Of a stretch of DNA of 64,000 nt, positions 23,649 through 36,091 are shown in pieces. The translations under genes and the position numbers were made by a program. The stretch is from Pardosa pseudoannulata. Its lineage: Eukaryota > Arthropoda > Arachnida > Araneae > Lycosidae. The DNA lies in contig CM063507.1 of NCBI GenBank assembly GCA_032207245.1, forward strand, positions 85,742,503 through 85,806,502. Reading direction: 5' to 3'. The notes below the pieces were generated by a model that made no database searches, was not told where the DNA came from, and saw only the letters and a program-made list of their open reading frames with translations. The stretch's first letter is position 1. Each line of letters starts with the position of its first letter.

Positions 23649-25107
23649 ATCGATATTGAAATAATGTTATCGCTATATCAATAACGAATATTGGTATCGC
23701 GATATCGATATCGCAATATCGGTATCGCGATATAAGTAAATATTGTTATCGCGATATCAATATCGCAATATTGGTATCGCGATATTATATATTGCGATAT
23801 TGGTATTGCAATATCAGTATCGATATTGAAATATTGTTATCGCGATATCAATATCGAATATTGTTACCGCAATATCAGTAAATATTGTTATTGCGATATC
23901 AATATCGAATATTGGTATTGCAATATCAGTATCGATATTTAAATATTGTTATCGCGATATCAATATTTTAATAGTGGTATCGTGATATCGATATCGCAAT
24001 ATTGGTATCACAATATCAATATCGCAATATTGGCATCACGATATCGATATTTCAATATTGGTATCGCAATATCAATATCGCAATATTGGTATCGCGATAT
24101 CGATATTTCAATTTTGGTATCGCAATACCAATATCTCAATATTGGTATCGCGATATCAATATTGCGATATTGGTATCGTGATATCGATATAGCAGTATCG
24201 GTATCTCAATAGTGCGATATAAATATCGCAATATTGTTATCGCGATATCAATATCGCAATATTGGTATTGCAATATCAGTATCGATATTTAAATATTGGT
24301 ATCGCGATATCGCAATATCGTTATCGCGATATAAATATTGCAATATTGGTATCGTGATATGAATATTGGTATCGCGATATTGCAATATTGGTATCTTGAT
24401 GTCGATATCGCAATATTTTCATCACAATATCAATATTGCAATATTGATATTGCGATATTGGTATCGTGATATCGATATCGCAATATCGGTATCTCGATAT
24501 TGCGATATAAATATCGAAATATTGTTATCGCGACACCATTAATATTACGATATTGGTATCGCGATATCTATATCGCAATATTGGTATTGCAATATCGATA
24601 TTGCGATATTAGTATCGTATCGCAATATTGGTATCGCGATATCTATATTTCAATATTAGTATCGCTATATCAATATCTCAATATTGGTATCGCGATATCA
24701 ATATTGCGATATTGGTATTGCAATATCAGTATCGATATTGAAATATTGTTATCGCTAAATCAATAACAAATATTGGTATCGCGATATCGATATCGAAATA
24801 TCGGGATCGCGATATCAATATCGCAATATTGGTATGGCGATATCATTATTGTAATATTGGTATTGCACTATCAGTATCAATATTTAAATATTGTTATCGC
24901 GATATCAATATCGAATATTGGTATCGAGATATCAATATTTTATCAGTGGTATCGTGATATCGATATCGCAATATTGGTATCACAATATCAATATCGCAAT
25001 AATGGTATCGCGATATCGATATCGCAATGTTTGTATCGCGATATCGATATTGCAATATTGGTATTGTGACATCAATATTAATATCAATGGTATCGCGATA
25101 TCGATAT
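23649..25107 (+). repeat. 28-bp palindromic satellite, array R1
   Basis: Plus-oriented units, GGTATCGCGATATC then RATATYGCAATATT. The first 120 bp or so are near identical to 32489-32620. The segment 24500-24766 is near identical to the reverse complement of 15333-15599. Confidence 0.93.
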
Positions 25108-25982
25108 TCCGATTACCGTTTATTAGGATTATCGGAATCAGAATAAATGAGAAATCACTATTGATCTCGCTATCAATGTACGATATCAATATTGCGATAT
25201 CGGTATCGCAATATCAATATCAAAATATTGATTCCTCAATATTGGGTTCGCAATTCGCATTCGTTTTATTCGTAATTTCATATCGTTTTTCGGAATCAGG
25301 ATAGACCCGATATCTTGTTTGACTGATTTTAACTTGTTTGACTAATTCAAAATTATTACGAGATTATTATCATAAAATCTGGTACACTCATAATTATTAA
25401 TATATATTTTCGTGGAAAAAGTTTTATAGATCTGTAAAATAAATATAAATTTATTACGAGATTATCATTATCATTACGAGATTATCTTAAACACTCACGA
25501 TCATTAAAAGTTATTTTTGTCAAAAAGGTTTATTAATCTGTGTAAAACTCTCCGTAATTATCTCATTAAAGCTAAAGACTCATCTAAAATCTTGTTTAAC
25601 TCATTGACAGTTAAATAAATTTATTGAGAGATTATTGTTCTAAAATCTGATACATTAGTGACCATTAAATTTTTTTTTGTAGAAAAAGTTTTATAAATTT
25701 GTATAAACCTTTCGGTAATTATCTCATTAAAGCTAAAGACTCATCTAAAAGTCATCTGAAGCCATTGACAGTTATTTTAGATATTTTATCGAGATTATTA
25801 TTTTAAAATCTTAAACACTCATGATTATTAAAAGTTATTTTTTTATGGAAAAATGTTTATAAATCTATTAAAACTCTCGGTAATGATCTCATTACAGCTA
25901 AAGACTCATCTAAATTCTGTAACTCATTGACAGTTATTTAAAATTATTACGAGATTATTATTCTAAAATTTTAAACACTCGT
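25108..25982 (+). repeat. AT-rich spacer satellite block S3
   Basis: Begins TTCCGATTACCGTTTATTAG and ends AAACACTCGTGATCGATATT. Sub-repeats of about 160 bp are marked by ATTGACAGTT near 25603, 25763 and 25926, each with TCTCATTAAAGCTAAAGACT and ACGAGATTATTAT motifs. No ORF. Confidence 0.85.
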
Positions 25983-28447
25983 GATCGATATTGAAATATT
26001 GTTATCGCGATATCAATTCTGCAATATTGGTATCGTGATATCGACATCGCAATATTGGTATCACAATATCAGTATCGCAATATTGGTATCGCGATATCGA
26101 TATTCCAATATTGGTATCGCAAAATTGGTATCGCGATATCAATATTACGATATTTGTATTGCAATATCATTATCGTTATTGAAATATTGTTATCGCGATA
26201 TCAATATCGAATATTGGTATCGCAATATCAGTAAATATTGTTATCGCGATATCAATATCGCAATATTGGTATCGCGATATCAGTAAATATTGTTATCGCG
26301 ATATCAATCAATATCGCAATATTGGTATTGCAATATCAGTATCGATATTGAAATATTGGTATCGCGATATCAGTAAATATTGTTATCGCGATTTCAATAT
26401 CGCAATATTGGTATTGCAATATCAGTATCGATATTGAAATATTGCTATCGCGATATCACAATGTTGTTATCGCGATATCAATATTGCAATATTGGTATCG
26501 CGATATTGCAATATTGGTATCTTGATATCGATATCACAATATTTATATCACAATATCAATATCGCAATATTGATATTGCGATATTGGTATCGTGATATCG
26601 ATAACGCAATATTGGTATCTCGATATTGCGATATCAATATCGAAATATTGTTATCGCAACACCATCAATATTTCGATATTGGTATCGCGATAACGATATC
26701 GCAATATTGGTATCGCAATATCGATATTTCAATATTGGTATCGCAATATCAATATCTCAATATTGGTATCGCGATATCAATATTGCGATATTGGTATTGC
26801 AATATCAGTATCGATATTGAAATATTGGTATCGCGATATCGCAAAATCGGTATCGCGATATCAATATTGCAATACTGCTATCGTGATATCGATATCGCAA
26901 TATTGGTATCACAATATCAATATCGCAATATTGGTATCGTGATATCGATATCGCAATGTTAGTATCGCGATATCGATATTGCAATATTGGTATCGCGATA
27001 TCAATATTGCACTATTGGTATCGTGATATCGATATCGCAATATTTATATCACAATATTAATATCGCAATATTGGTATCGCAATATTGGTATTGCGATATT
27101 GGTATCGTGATATCGATATCGCAGTATCGGTATCTCTATATTGCGATATAAATATCGAAATATTGTTATCGCGACACCATTAATATTACGATATTGGTAT
27201 CGCGATATCTATATCGCAATATTGGTATTGCAATATCGATATTGCGATATTAGTATCGTATCGCAATATTGGTATCGCGATATCTATATTTCAATATTAG
27301 TATCGCTATATCAATATCTCAATATTGGTATCGCGATATCAATATTGCGATATTGGTATTGCAATATCAGTATCGATATTGAAATATTGTTAACGCGATA
27401 TCAATATCGGATATTGGTATAGCGATATCGACATCGCAATATCGGTTTCGCGATATCAGTAAACATTGTTATCGCGATAGCAATATTTCGATATTGGTGT
27501 ATCGATATCTCAATATTGGTATCGCGATATCAATATTGCGATATTTGTATTGCAATATCATTATCGTTATTGAAATATTGTTATCGCGATATCAATATCG
27601 AATATTGGTATCGCGATATCAGTAAATATTGTTATCGAAATATTGGTATTGCACTATCAGTATCGATATTGAAATATTGGTATCGCGATATCGCAAAATC
27701 GGTATCGCGATATCAATATTGCAATACTGCTATCGTGATATCGATATCGCAATATTGGTATCACAATATCAATATCGCAATATTGGTATCGTGATATCGA
27801 TATCGCAATGTTAGTATCGCGATATCGATATTGCAATATTGGTATCGCGATATCAATATTGCACTATTGGTATCGTGATATCGATATCGCAATATTTATA
27901 TCACAATATTAATATCGCAATATTGGTATCGCAATATTGATATTGCGATATTGGTATCGTGATATCGATATCGCAATATTGGTATTGCAATATCGATATT
28001 GCGATATTAGTATCGTATCGCAATATTGGTATCGCGATATCTATATTTCAATATTAGTATCGCTATATCAATATCTCAATATTGGTATCGCGATATCAAT
28101 ATTGCGATATTGGTATTGCAATATCAGTATCGATATTGAAATATTGTTATCGCTTAATCAATAACAAATACTGGTATCGCGATATGGATATCGAAATATC
28201 GGGATCGCGATATCAGTAAATATTGTTATCGCGATATCAGTAAATATTGTTATCGCGATATCCATATCGCAAAATCGGTATCGAGATATCAATATTTTAT
28301 CAGTGGTATCGTGATATCGATATCGCAATATTGCTATCACAATATCAGTACAATATTGGTATCGCGATATCAATATTCGCGATATCGATATTGCAATATT
28401 GGTATCGCGATATCAATACTAATATCAATGGTATAGCGATATCGATA
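25983..28447 (+). repeat. 28-bp palindromic satellite, array R2
   Basis: Same repeat. Its first 130 bp or so match the start of array R3 almost base for base, giving a higher-order period of about 3.29 kb. Confidence 0.93.
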
Positions 28448-29276
28448 TTCCGATTACCGTTAATTAGGATTATCGGAATCAGAATAAATGAGAAATCACT
28501 ATTGATCTCGCTATCAATGTACGATATCAATATTGCGATATCGGTATCGCAATATCAATATCGAAATATTGATATCATATTGGGTTCGCAATTCGCATTC
28601 GTTTTATTCGTAATTTCATATCGTTTTTCGCGATATCGATAGACCCGATATCTTGTTTGACTGATTTAACTTGTTTGACTGATTTAAAATTATACGAGAT
28701 TATTATTATAAAATTGGTACACTCATAATTATTAATATTTATTTCGTGGATATAGATCTGTAAAATAAATATAAATTTATTACGCGATATCATTATCATT
28801 ACGAGATTATCTTAAACACTCACGATCATAAAATTATTTTTGTCAAAAATTATTAATCTGTGGTAAAACTCTCCGTAATATCTCATTAAAGCTAAAGATA
28901 TCTAATCTTGTTTAACTCATTGACAGTTAAATAAAATTATTGAGAGATTATTGTTCTAAAATCTGATACATTAGTGACCATTAAAATTTTTTTGTAGAAA
29001 AAGTTTTATAAATTTGTATAAACCTTTCGTTAATTATCTCATTAAAGCTAAAGACTCATCTAAAATATCTGAAGTCATTGAAGTTATTTAGATACGAGTA
29101 TTATTTTAAAATCAAACATATGATTATTAAAATATTTTTTTATTGATAAATGTTTTTCGATATTAAAACTCTCAGTAATATCTCATTATCGCTAAAGACT
29201 CATCTAAATTCTGTAACTCATTGACAGTTATTAAAAATTATTACGAGATTATTATTCTAAAATTTTAAACACTCGT
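28448..29276 (+). repeat. AT-rich spacer satellite block S4
   Basis: Second copy of S3, starting TTCCGATTACCGTTAATTAG and ending at the same AAACACTCGTGATCGATATT. It has many small deletions relative to S3, about 830 bp in all. Confidence 0.85.
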
Positions 29277-31080
29277 GATCGATATTGAAATATTGTTATC
29301 GCGATATCAATATTGCAATATTGGTATCGTGATATCGACATCGCAATATTGGTATCACAATATCAGTATCGCAATATTTGTATCGCGATATCGATATTCC
29401 AATATTGGTATCGCAAAATTGGTATCGCGATATCAATATTGCGATATTTGTATTGCAATATCATTATCGTTATTGAAATATTGTTATCGCGATATCGATA
29501 TCGCATATTGGTATCGCAATATCAGTAAATATTGTTATCGCGATATCAATATCGCAATATTGGTATCGCGATATCAGTAAATATTGTTATCGCGATTTCA
29601 ATATCGCAATATTGGCATTGCAATATCAGTATCGATATTGAAATATTGGTATCGCGATATCGCAATAGCGTTATCGCGATATCAATATTGCAATATTGGT
29701 ATCGAGATATCAGTATCGATATTGAAATATTGCTATCGTGATATCGCAATGTCATTATCGCGATATCAATATTGCAATATTGGTATCGAGATATTGCAAT
29801 ATTGGTATCTTGATATCGATATCGCAATATTTATATCACAATATCAATATCGCAATATTGATATTGCGATATTGGTATCGTGATATTGCGATATCAATAT
29901 CGAAATATTGTTATCGCAACACCATCAATATTTCGATATTGGTATCGCAATATCGATATTGCGATATTGGTATCGTATCGCAATATTGGTATCGCGATAT
30001 CGATATTTCAATATTGGTATCGCAATATCAATATCTCAATTTTGGTATCGCGATATCAATATTGCGATATTTGTATTGCAATATCATTATCGTTATTGAA
30101 ATATTGTTATCGCGATATCAATATCGAATATTGGTATCGCGATATCAGTAAATATTGTTATCGCAATATTGGTATTGCACTATCAGTATCGATATTGAAA
30201 TATTGGTATCGCGATATCGCCAAATCGCTATCGCGATATCAATATTGCAATACTGCTATCGTGATATCGATATCGCAATATTGGTATCACAATATCAATA
30301 TCGCAATATTGGTATCGTGATATCGATATCGTAATATTGGTATCGCGATATCAATATTGCAATATTGGTATCGCGATATCGATATTGCAATATTGGTATC
30401 GCGATATCAATATTGCAATATTGGTATCGTGATATCGATATCGCAATATTTATATCACAATATTAATATCGCAATATTGGTATCGCAATATTGATATTGC
30501 GATATTGGTATCGTGATATCGATATCGCAATATCGGTATCTCGATATTGCGATATAAATATCGAAATATTGTTATCGCGACACCATTAATATTACGATAT
30601 TGGTATCGCGATATCTATATTTCAATATTAGTATCGCTATACCAATATCTCAATATTGGTATCGCGATATCAATATTGCGATATTGGTATTGCAATATCA
30701 GTATCGATATTGAAATATTGTTATCGCTAAATCAATAACAAATATTGGTATCGCGATATCGATATCGAAATATCGGGATCGCGATATCAGTAAATATTGT
30801 TATCGCGATATCCATATCGCAATTTCGGTATCGCGATATCAATATTGAAATATTGTTATCGCGATATCAATATCGCAATATTGGTATGGCGATATCATTA
30901 TTGTAATATTGGTATTGCACTATCAGTATCAATATTTAAATATTGTTATCGCGATATCAATATCGAATATTGGTATCGAGATATCAATATTTTATCAGTG
31001 GTATCGTGATATCGATATCGCAATATTGGTATCACAATATCAATATCGCAATAATGGTATCGCGATATCGATATCGCTAT
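29277..31080 (+). repeat. 28-bp palindromic satellite, array R3
   Basis: Plus orientation, colinear with R2 at its left edge. Confidence 0.92.
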
Positions 31081-31177
31081 ACCGATATTGATATCCGATA
31101 TTGATATCGCGTTAACAATATTTCAATATCGATACTGATATTGCAATACCAATATCGCAATATTGATATCGCGATAC
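31081..31177 (-). repeat. Micro-inverted piece of 28-bp satellite
   Basis: Switches to the left-array orientation (ATACC, then ATCGCGTTAACAATATTTC) and matches 12090-12190 and 16090-16190 in direct orientation. It ends ATCGCGATACCCAAAT, at the truncated edge of spacer S5. Confidence 0.8.
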
Positions 31178-31530
31178 CCAAATAATAAAATTATTGAGAG
31201 ATTATTGTTCTAAAATCTGATACATTAGTGACCATTAAATTTTTTTTTGTAGAAAAAGTTTTATAAATTTGTATAAACCTTTCGGTAATTATCTCATTAA
31301 AGCTAAAGACTCATCTAAAAGTCATCTGAAGTCATTGACAGTTATTTAGAATTTTTACGAGATTATTATTTTAAAATCTTAAACACTCATGATTATTAAA
31401 AGTTATTTTTTTATGGAAAAATGTTTATAAATCTATTAAAACTCTCGGTAAGACTCATCTAAAATCTGTAACTCATTGACAGTTATTTAAAATTATTACG
31501 AGATTATTATTCTAAAATTTTAAACACTCG
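31178..31530 (+). repeat. AT-rich spacer satellite block S5, 5'-truncated
   Basis: Starts at the TTGAGAGATTATTGTTC point that lies at about 25624 in S3 and 28934 in S4, and ends with the same AAACACTCGTGATCGATATT. Roughly 500 bp of the module are missing at the junction with the inverted piece. Confidence 0.82.
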
Positions 31531-33893
31531 TGATCGATATTGAAATATTGGTATCGCGATATCAATATTACGATATTTGTATTGCAATATCATTATCGTT
31601 ATTGAAATATTGTTATCGCGATATCAATATCGAATATTGGTATCGCGATATCAGTAAATATTGTTATCGCGATATCAATATCGCAATATTGGCAATATTG
31701 GTATCGCGATATCGATATTTCAATATTGGTATCGCAATATTGATATCGCGATATCAATATTGCGATATTTGTATTGCAATATCATTATCGTTATTGAAAT
31801 ATTGTTATCGCGATATCAATATCGAATATTGGTATCGCAATATCAGTAAATATTGTTATCGCGATATCAATATCGCAATATTGGTATCGCGATATCAGTA
31901 AATATTGTTATCGCGATATCAATATCGCAATATTGGTATTGCAATATCAGTATCGATATTGAAATATTGGTATCGCGATATCGCAATATCGTTATCGCGA
32001 TATCAATATCGCAATATTGGTATTGCAATATCAGTATCGATATTGAAATATTGGTATCGTGATATCGCAATGTCGTTATCGCGATATCAATATTGCAATA
32101 TTGGTATCGTGATATGAATATTGGTATCGCGATATTGCAATATTGGTATCTTGATGTCGATATCGCAATATTTTCATCACAATATCAATATCGCAATATT
32201 GATATTGCGATATTGGTATCGTGATATCGATAACGCAATATTGGTATCTCGATATTGCGATATCAATATCGAAATATTGTTATCGCAACACCATCAATAT
32301 TTCGATATTGGTATCGCGATAACGATATCGCAATATTGGTATCGCAATATCGATATTGCGATATTGGTATCGTATCGCAATATTGGTATCGCGATATCGA
32401 TATTTCAATATTGGTATCGCAATATCAATATCTCAATATTGGTATCGCGATATCAATATCTCAATATTGGTATTGCAATATTAGTATCGATATTGAAATA
32501 ATGTTATCGCTATATCAATAACGAATATTGGTATCGCGATATCGATATCGCAATATCGGTATCGCGATATAAGTAAATATTGTTATCGCGATATCAATAT
32601 CGCAATATTGGTATCGCGATATTAATACTGCGATATTGGTATTGCAATAACAGTATCGATATTGAAATTTTGTTATCGCGATATCAATATCGAATATTGT
32701 TATCGCAATATCAGTAAATATTGTTATCGCGATATCAATATCGAATATTGGTATTGCGATATCAGTAAATATTGTTATCGCGATATCAATATCGCAATAT
32801 TGGTATCGCGATATCGATATTTCAATATTGGTATCGCGATATCAATATCGCAATATTGGTATCGCGATATCGATATTTCAATATTGGTATGATACCAATA
32901 TCTCAATATTGGTATCGCGATATCAATATTGCGATATTGGTATCGCGATATCGATATTTCAATATTGGTATCGCAATATCAATATTGCAATATTGTTATC
33001 GCGATATCAATATCGCAATATTGTTACTGCAATTAGTATCGATATTGAAATATTGGTATCGCGATATCGCAATATCGTTATCGCGATATGAATATTGCAA
33101 TATTGGTATCGTGATATGAATATTGGTATCGTGATATTGCAATATTGGTATCTTGATATCGATATCGCAATATTTATATCACAATATCAATATTGCAATA
33201 TTGATATTGCGATATTGGTATCGTGATATCGATATCGCAATATCGGTATCTAATATTGCGATATAAAATATCGAAATATTGTTATCGCGACATTTAATAT
33301 TACGATATTGGTATCGCGATATCTTTTAAGCAATATTGGTATTGCAATATCGATATTGCGATATTAGTATCGTATCGCAATATTGGTATCGCGATATCTA
33401 TATTTCAATATTAGTATCGCTATACCAATATCTCAATATTGGTATCGCGATATCAACATTGCGATATTGGTATTGCAATATCAGTATCGGTATTGAAATA
33501 TTGTTATCGCTAAATCAATAACAAATACTGGTATCGCGATATCGATATCGAAATATCGGGATCGCGATATCAGTAAATATTGTTATCGCGATATCCATAT
33601 CGCAATATCGGTATCGCGATATCAATATTGAAATATTGTTATCGCGATATCAATATCGCAATATTGGTATGGCGATATCATTATTGTAATATTGGTATTG
33701 CACTATCAGTATCAATATTTAAATATTGTTATCGCGATATCAATATCGAATATTGGTATCGAGATATCAATATTTTATCAGTGGTATCGTGATATCGATA
33801 TCGCAATATTGGTATCACAATATCAATATCGCAATAATGGTATCGCGATATCGATATCGCAATGTTTGTATCGCGATATCGATATTGCAATAT
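31531..33893 (+). repeat. 28-bp palindromic satellite, array R4
   Basis: Plus orientation. Ends at GATATCGATATTGCAATATG and passes directly into the 41-bp minisatellite. Confidence 0.93.
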
Positions 33894-34880
33894 GTCTGAG
33901 GTTAATTAATGAGTCTTAGGTTAATTCCGGTTTAACCAAATCGGGTTAAGTGAGTCTTAGTTTAATTCTCGTTTAACCGAAGCGGGTTAAGTGAGTCTTA
34001 GTTTAAGTGCGGTTTAAGTGCCGGTTTAAGTTGCGGTGTTTTTTTCCGGTTAAGTGCGGGTTAATTCCGCTTTAACCGTCGCGGGTTAAGTAAGTCTTAG
34101 ATTATTTCCGGTTTAACCGAAGCGTGTTAAGTGAGTCTTAGTTTAATTCCATTTTAACCGAAGCGGGTTAAGTGAGTCTTAGGTTAATTCCGGTGTAACC
34201 GAAGCGGATTAAGTGAGTCTTAGTTTAATTCCTGAGTCTTAGGTCAATCCCGGTTTAACCGAAGCCGGTTAAGTGAGTCTTAGGTTAATTTCGGTTTAAC
34301 CGAAGCGGGTTAAGTGAGTCTTAGGTTAATTCCAGTTTAACCGAAGTGGATTAAGCGAGTCTTAGTTTAATTCCTGAGTCTTAGGATAATCCCGGTTTAA
34401 CCGAAGCGGGTTAAGTGAGTCTTTGGTTAATTCCATAGTCTTATGTTAATTCCAGTTTATCCGAAGCGGGTTAAGTAAGTCTTAGGTTAGTTTCGGTTTA
34501 ACAGAAGCGGGTTAAGTGAGTCTTAGATTATTTCCGTTTTAACCGAAGCAGGTTAAGTGAGTCTTAGGTTAATTCCAGTTTAACCGAAGCGTGTTAAGTG
34601 AGTCTTAGGTTAATTAATGAGTCTTAGATCAATTCTGGTTTAACCGAAGCGGGTTAAGTGAGTTTTAGGTTGATTCCGGTTTAACCGAAGCGGGTTAAGT
34701 GAGTCTTAGGTTAATTAATGAGTCGTAGGTTAATTCCATTTTAACCGAAGCGGGTTGAGTGAGTCTTAGTTTAATTCCGGTTTAACCGCAGCGGTTTAAG
34801 TGAGTCTTAGGTCAATTCCGGTTTAACCGAAACGGGTTAAGTGAGTCTTAGGTTAATTCCTGAGTCTTAGGTTATTTCCT
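33894..34880 (+). repeat. 41-bp minisatellite with CENP-B-box-like motif
   Basis: About two dozen units of 41 bp: TTCCGGTTTAACCGAAGC, then GGGTTAAGTGAGTCTTAGGTTAA minus overlap. Some copies gain a short TGAGTCTTAGGTTAATTAA insertion. The reverse complement of TCCCGGTTTAACCGAAG at 34248-34264 and 34390-34406 fits NTTCGNNNNANNCGGGN at every fixed base; most other copies have CGGA instead of CGGG. No ORF. Confidence 0.9.
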
Positions 34881-35605
34881 GTTGATGGATGAGTTAGATG
34901 GGATTTATGGTTGTCTCTATGTCAACGTGTCGGAAAAAATACCGTAAAAATTATATCAACACAGAAGGCAAACTTTGAAGTTGAGTAAACTATTTTGAAG
35001 TTAAACGAATGTGGTATAGACGTGTTCGTCTTGAATAGACCTACACGCTCATATATAATATTAATTAATTTAGTTGTGTTACATGTGACTTATGGGTGTT
35101 ACCATATTAAAGTATTTGGAAAAATACCGTAAAAATTATATTAACACAGAAGGCTCGCTTTGAAGATTAGTAAACTACTGTAAAGTCAATTAAATGTGGT
35201 ATTGACGTGTTCCTCTTCAATATACCTACACGATCATATATAATATTAATAAATTTATTTCAGTTAGATGTGAGTTATGGGTGTCCCCATGTCAAAGTAT
35301 CGGAAAAAATACCGTAAAAATTATATTAACAGAGAAGGCACGCTTTGGAGTTGTGTAAACTATTATTAAAGTGAAACAAATGGGGTGTACACGTGTTTCT
35401 CTTGAGTAGACCTGTACGCCCATACATAATATTAATTAATTTAGGTCAGTTAGATGTGAGTTATGCGTGTCCCCATGTCAACGTGTTTAAAAAAATACCG
35501 TAAAAATTATATTAACACAGAAGGCAGTCTTTGAAGTTGAGTAAACTATTTTGAAGTCAAACAAATGTGGTATAGACGTGTTCCACTTGAATACACCTAC
35601 ACGCC
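34881..35605 (+). repeat. 185-bp satellite, left part
   Basis: Units repeat every 185-186 bp (anchors at 34902, 35087, 35272 and 35458). Recurring strings are GTGAGTTATGGGTGTC, AATACCGTAAAAATTATATT, AACACAGAAGGCACGC and CATATATAATATTAATTAAT. Non-coding. Confidence 0.9.
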
Positions 35606-36091
35606 TGTAACAATAAGTTACATTCAATTCAAGTCCCCGTGTGTCTTCGAAGGTGACATGCCGGGGCAGGACCGGTTTGAAGGCAGAGCGACTTCGGACT
35701 TCTCCCAGCCAATAGAAGTGTTCTTGAGTTTTGGGGAATTTTGACCCTCTCCCCCCGCCGTGCTGGAGTGGACTTTTCTTTTTTTTGTCTCCGCGAGGGT
35801 CGGAATTTTTTTGGACGGACAAGGGGTTTGGCAGAACGAGGAAGGTGAGAGGCTGGCATCCGTGGCGTGTGGATGAACCTCTTTGGAAGATAGATATTTT
35901 CGTATTTCCTTTTCAGGATTGACGCCGACTCCAGAGCAGTCTTCAGTCAACAAAATGATAAGTTGATTCATTTGTATTCCTTAGGCATTATACATTTATA
36001 AATTATTTAATCAAGACTTATTTTTCATGTGTTTCTTGAGTTTTATCTTCTTTCTCAAACACTAGGCCAACGTAACATTATTATTTTTACA
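35606..36091. mobile_element. 486-bp insertion with terminal inverted repeats and 5-bp TSD
   Basis: Interrupts the satellite phrase CCTACACGCCCATATATAAT exactly: ACGCC (35601-35605) is repeated at 36092-36096. The ends are inverted repeats: TGTAACAATAA at the left, TGTAAAAATAA on the opposite strand at the right (10 of 11), each followed within a few bases by GTTAC. The interior (35640-35930) is far richer in GC than its surroundings and lacks a convincing transposase ORF. It is best called a non-autonomous DNA-transposon-like element, or a captured fragment; family unassigned. Confidence 0.72.

Noticed and set aside
11905..33893. CRISPR-like array
   Set aside because: There is no alternation of conserved repeats with unique spacers of constant size; units are contiguous and the sequence is eukaryotic.
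11682..33919. Dozens of 60-150 residue open frames with Tyr/Ile/Arg-rich 28-residue repeats on both strands
   Set aside because: They follow the 28-bp satellite register and its lack of stop trinucleotides, overlap one another in several frames, and resemble no protein family.
33894..34880. Telomeric TTAGG repeats
   Set aside because: TTAGG occurs once per 41-bp unit (TCTTAGGTTAA) but never in tandem, so it is not a telomere.
35624..35971. 115-residue minus-strand frame inside the 486-bp insertion
   Set aside because: It extends over the GC-rich interior only, has overlapping open frames in other phases, and shows no transposase motif.
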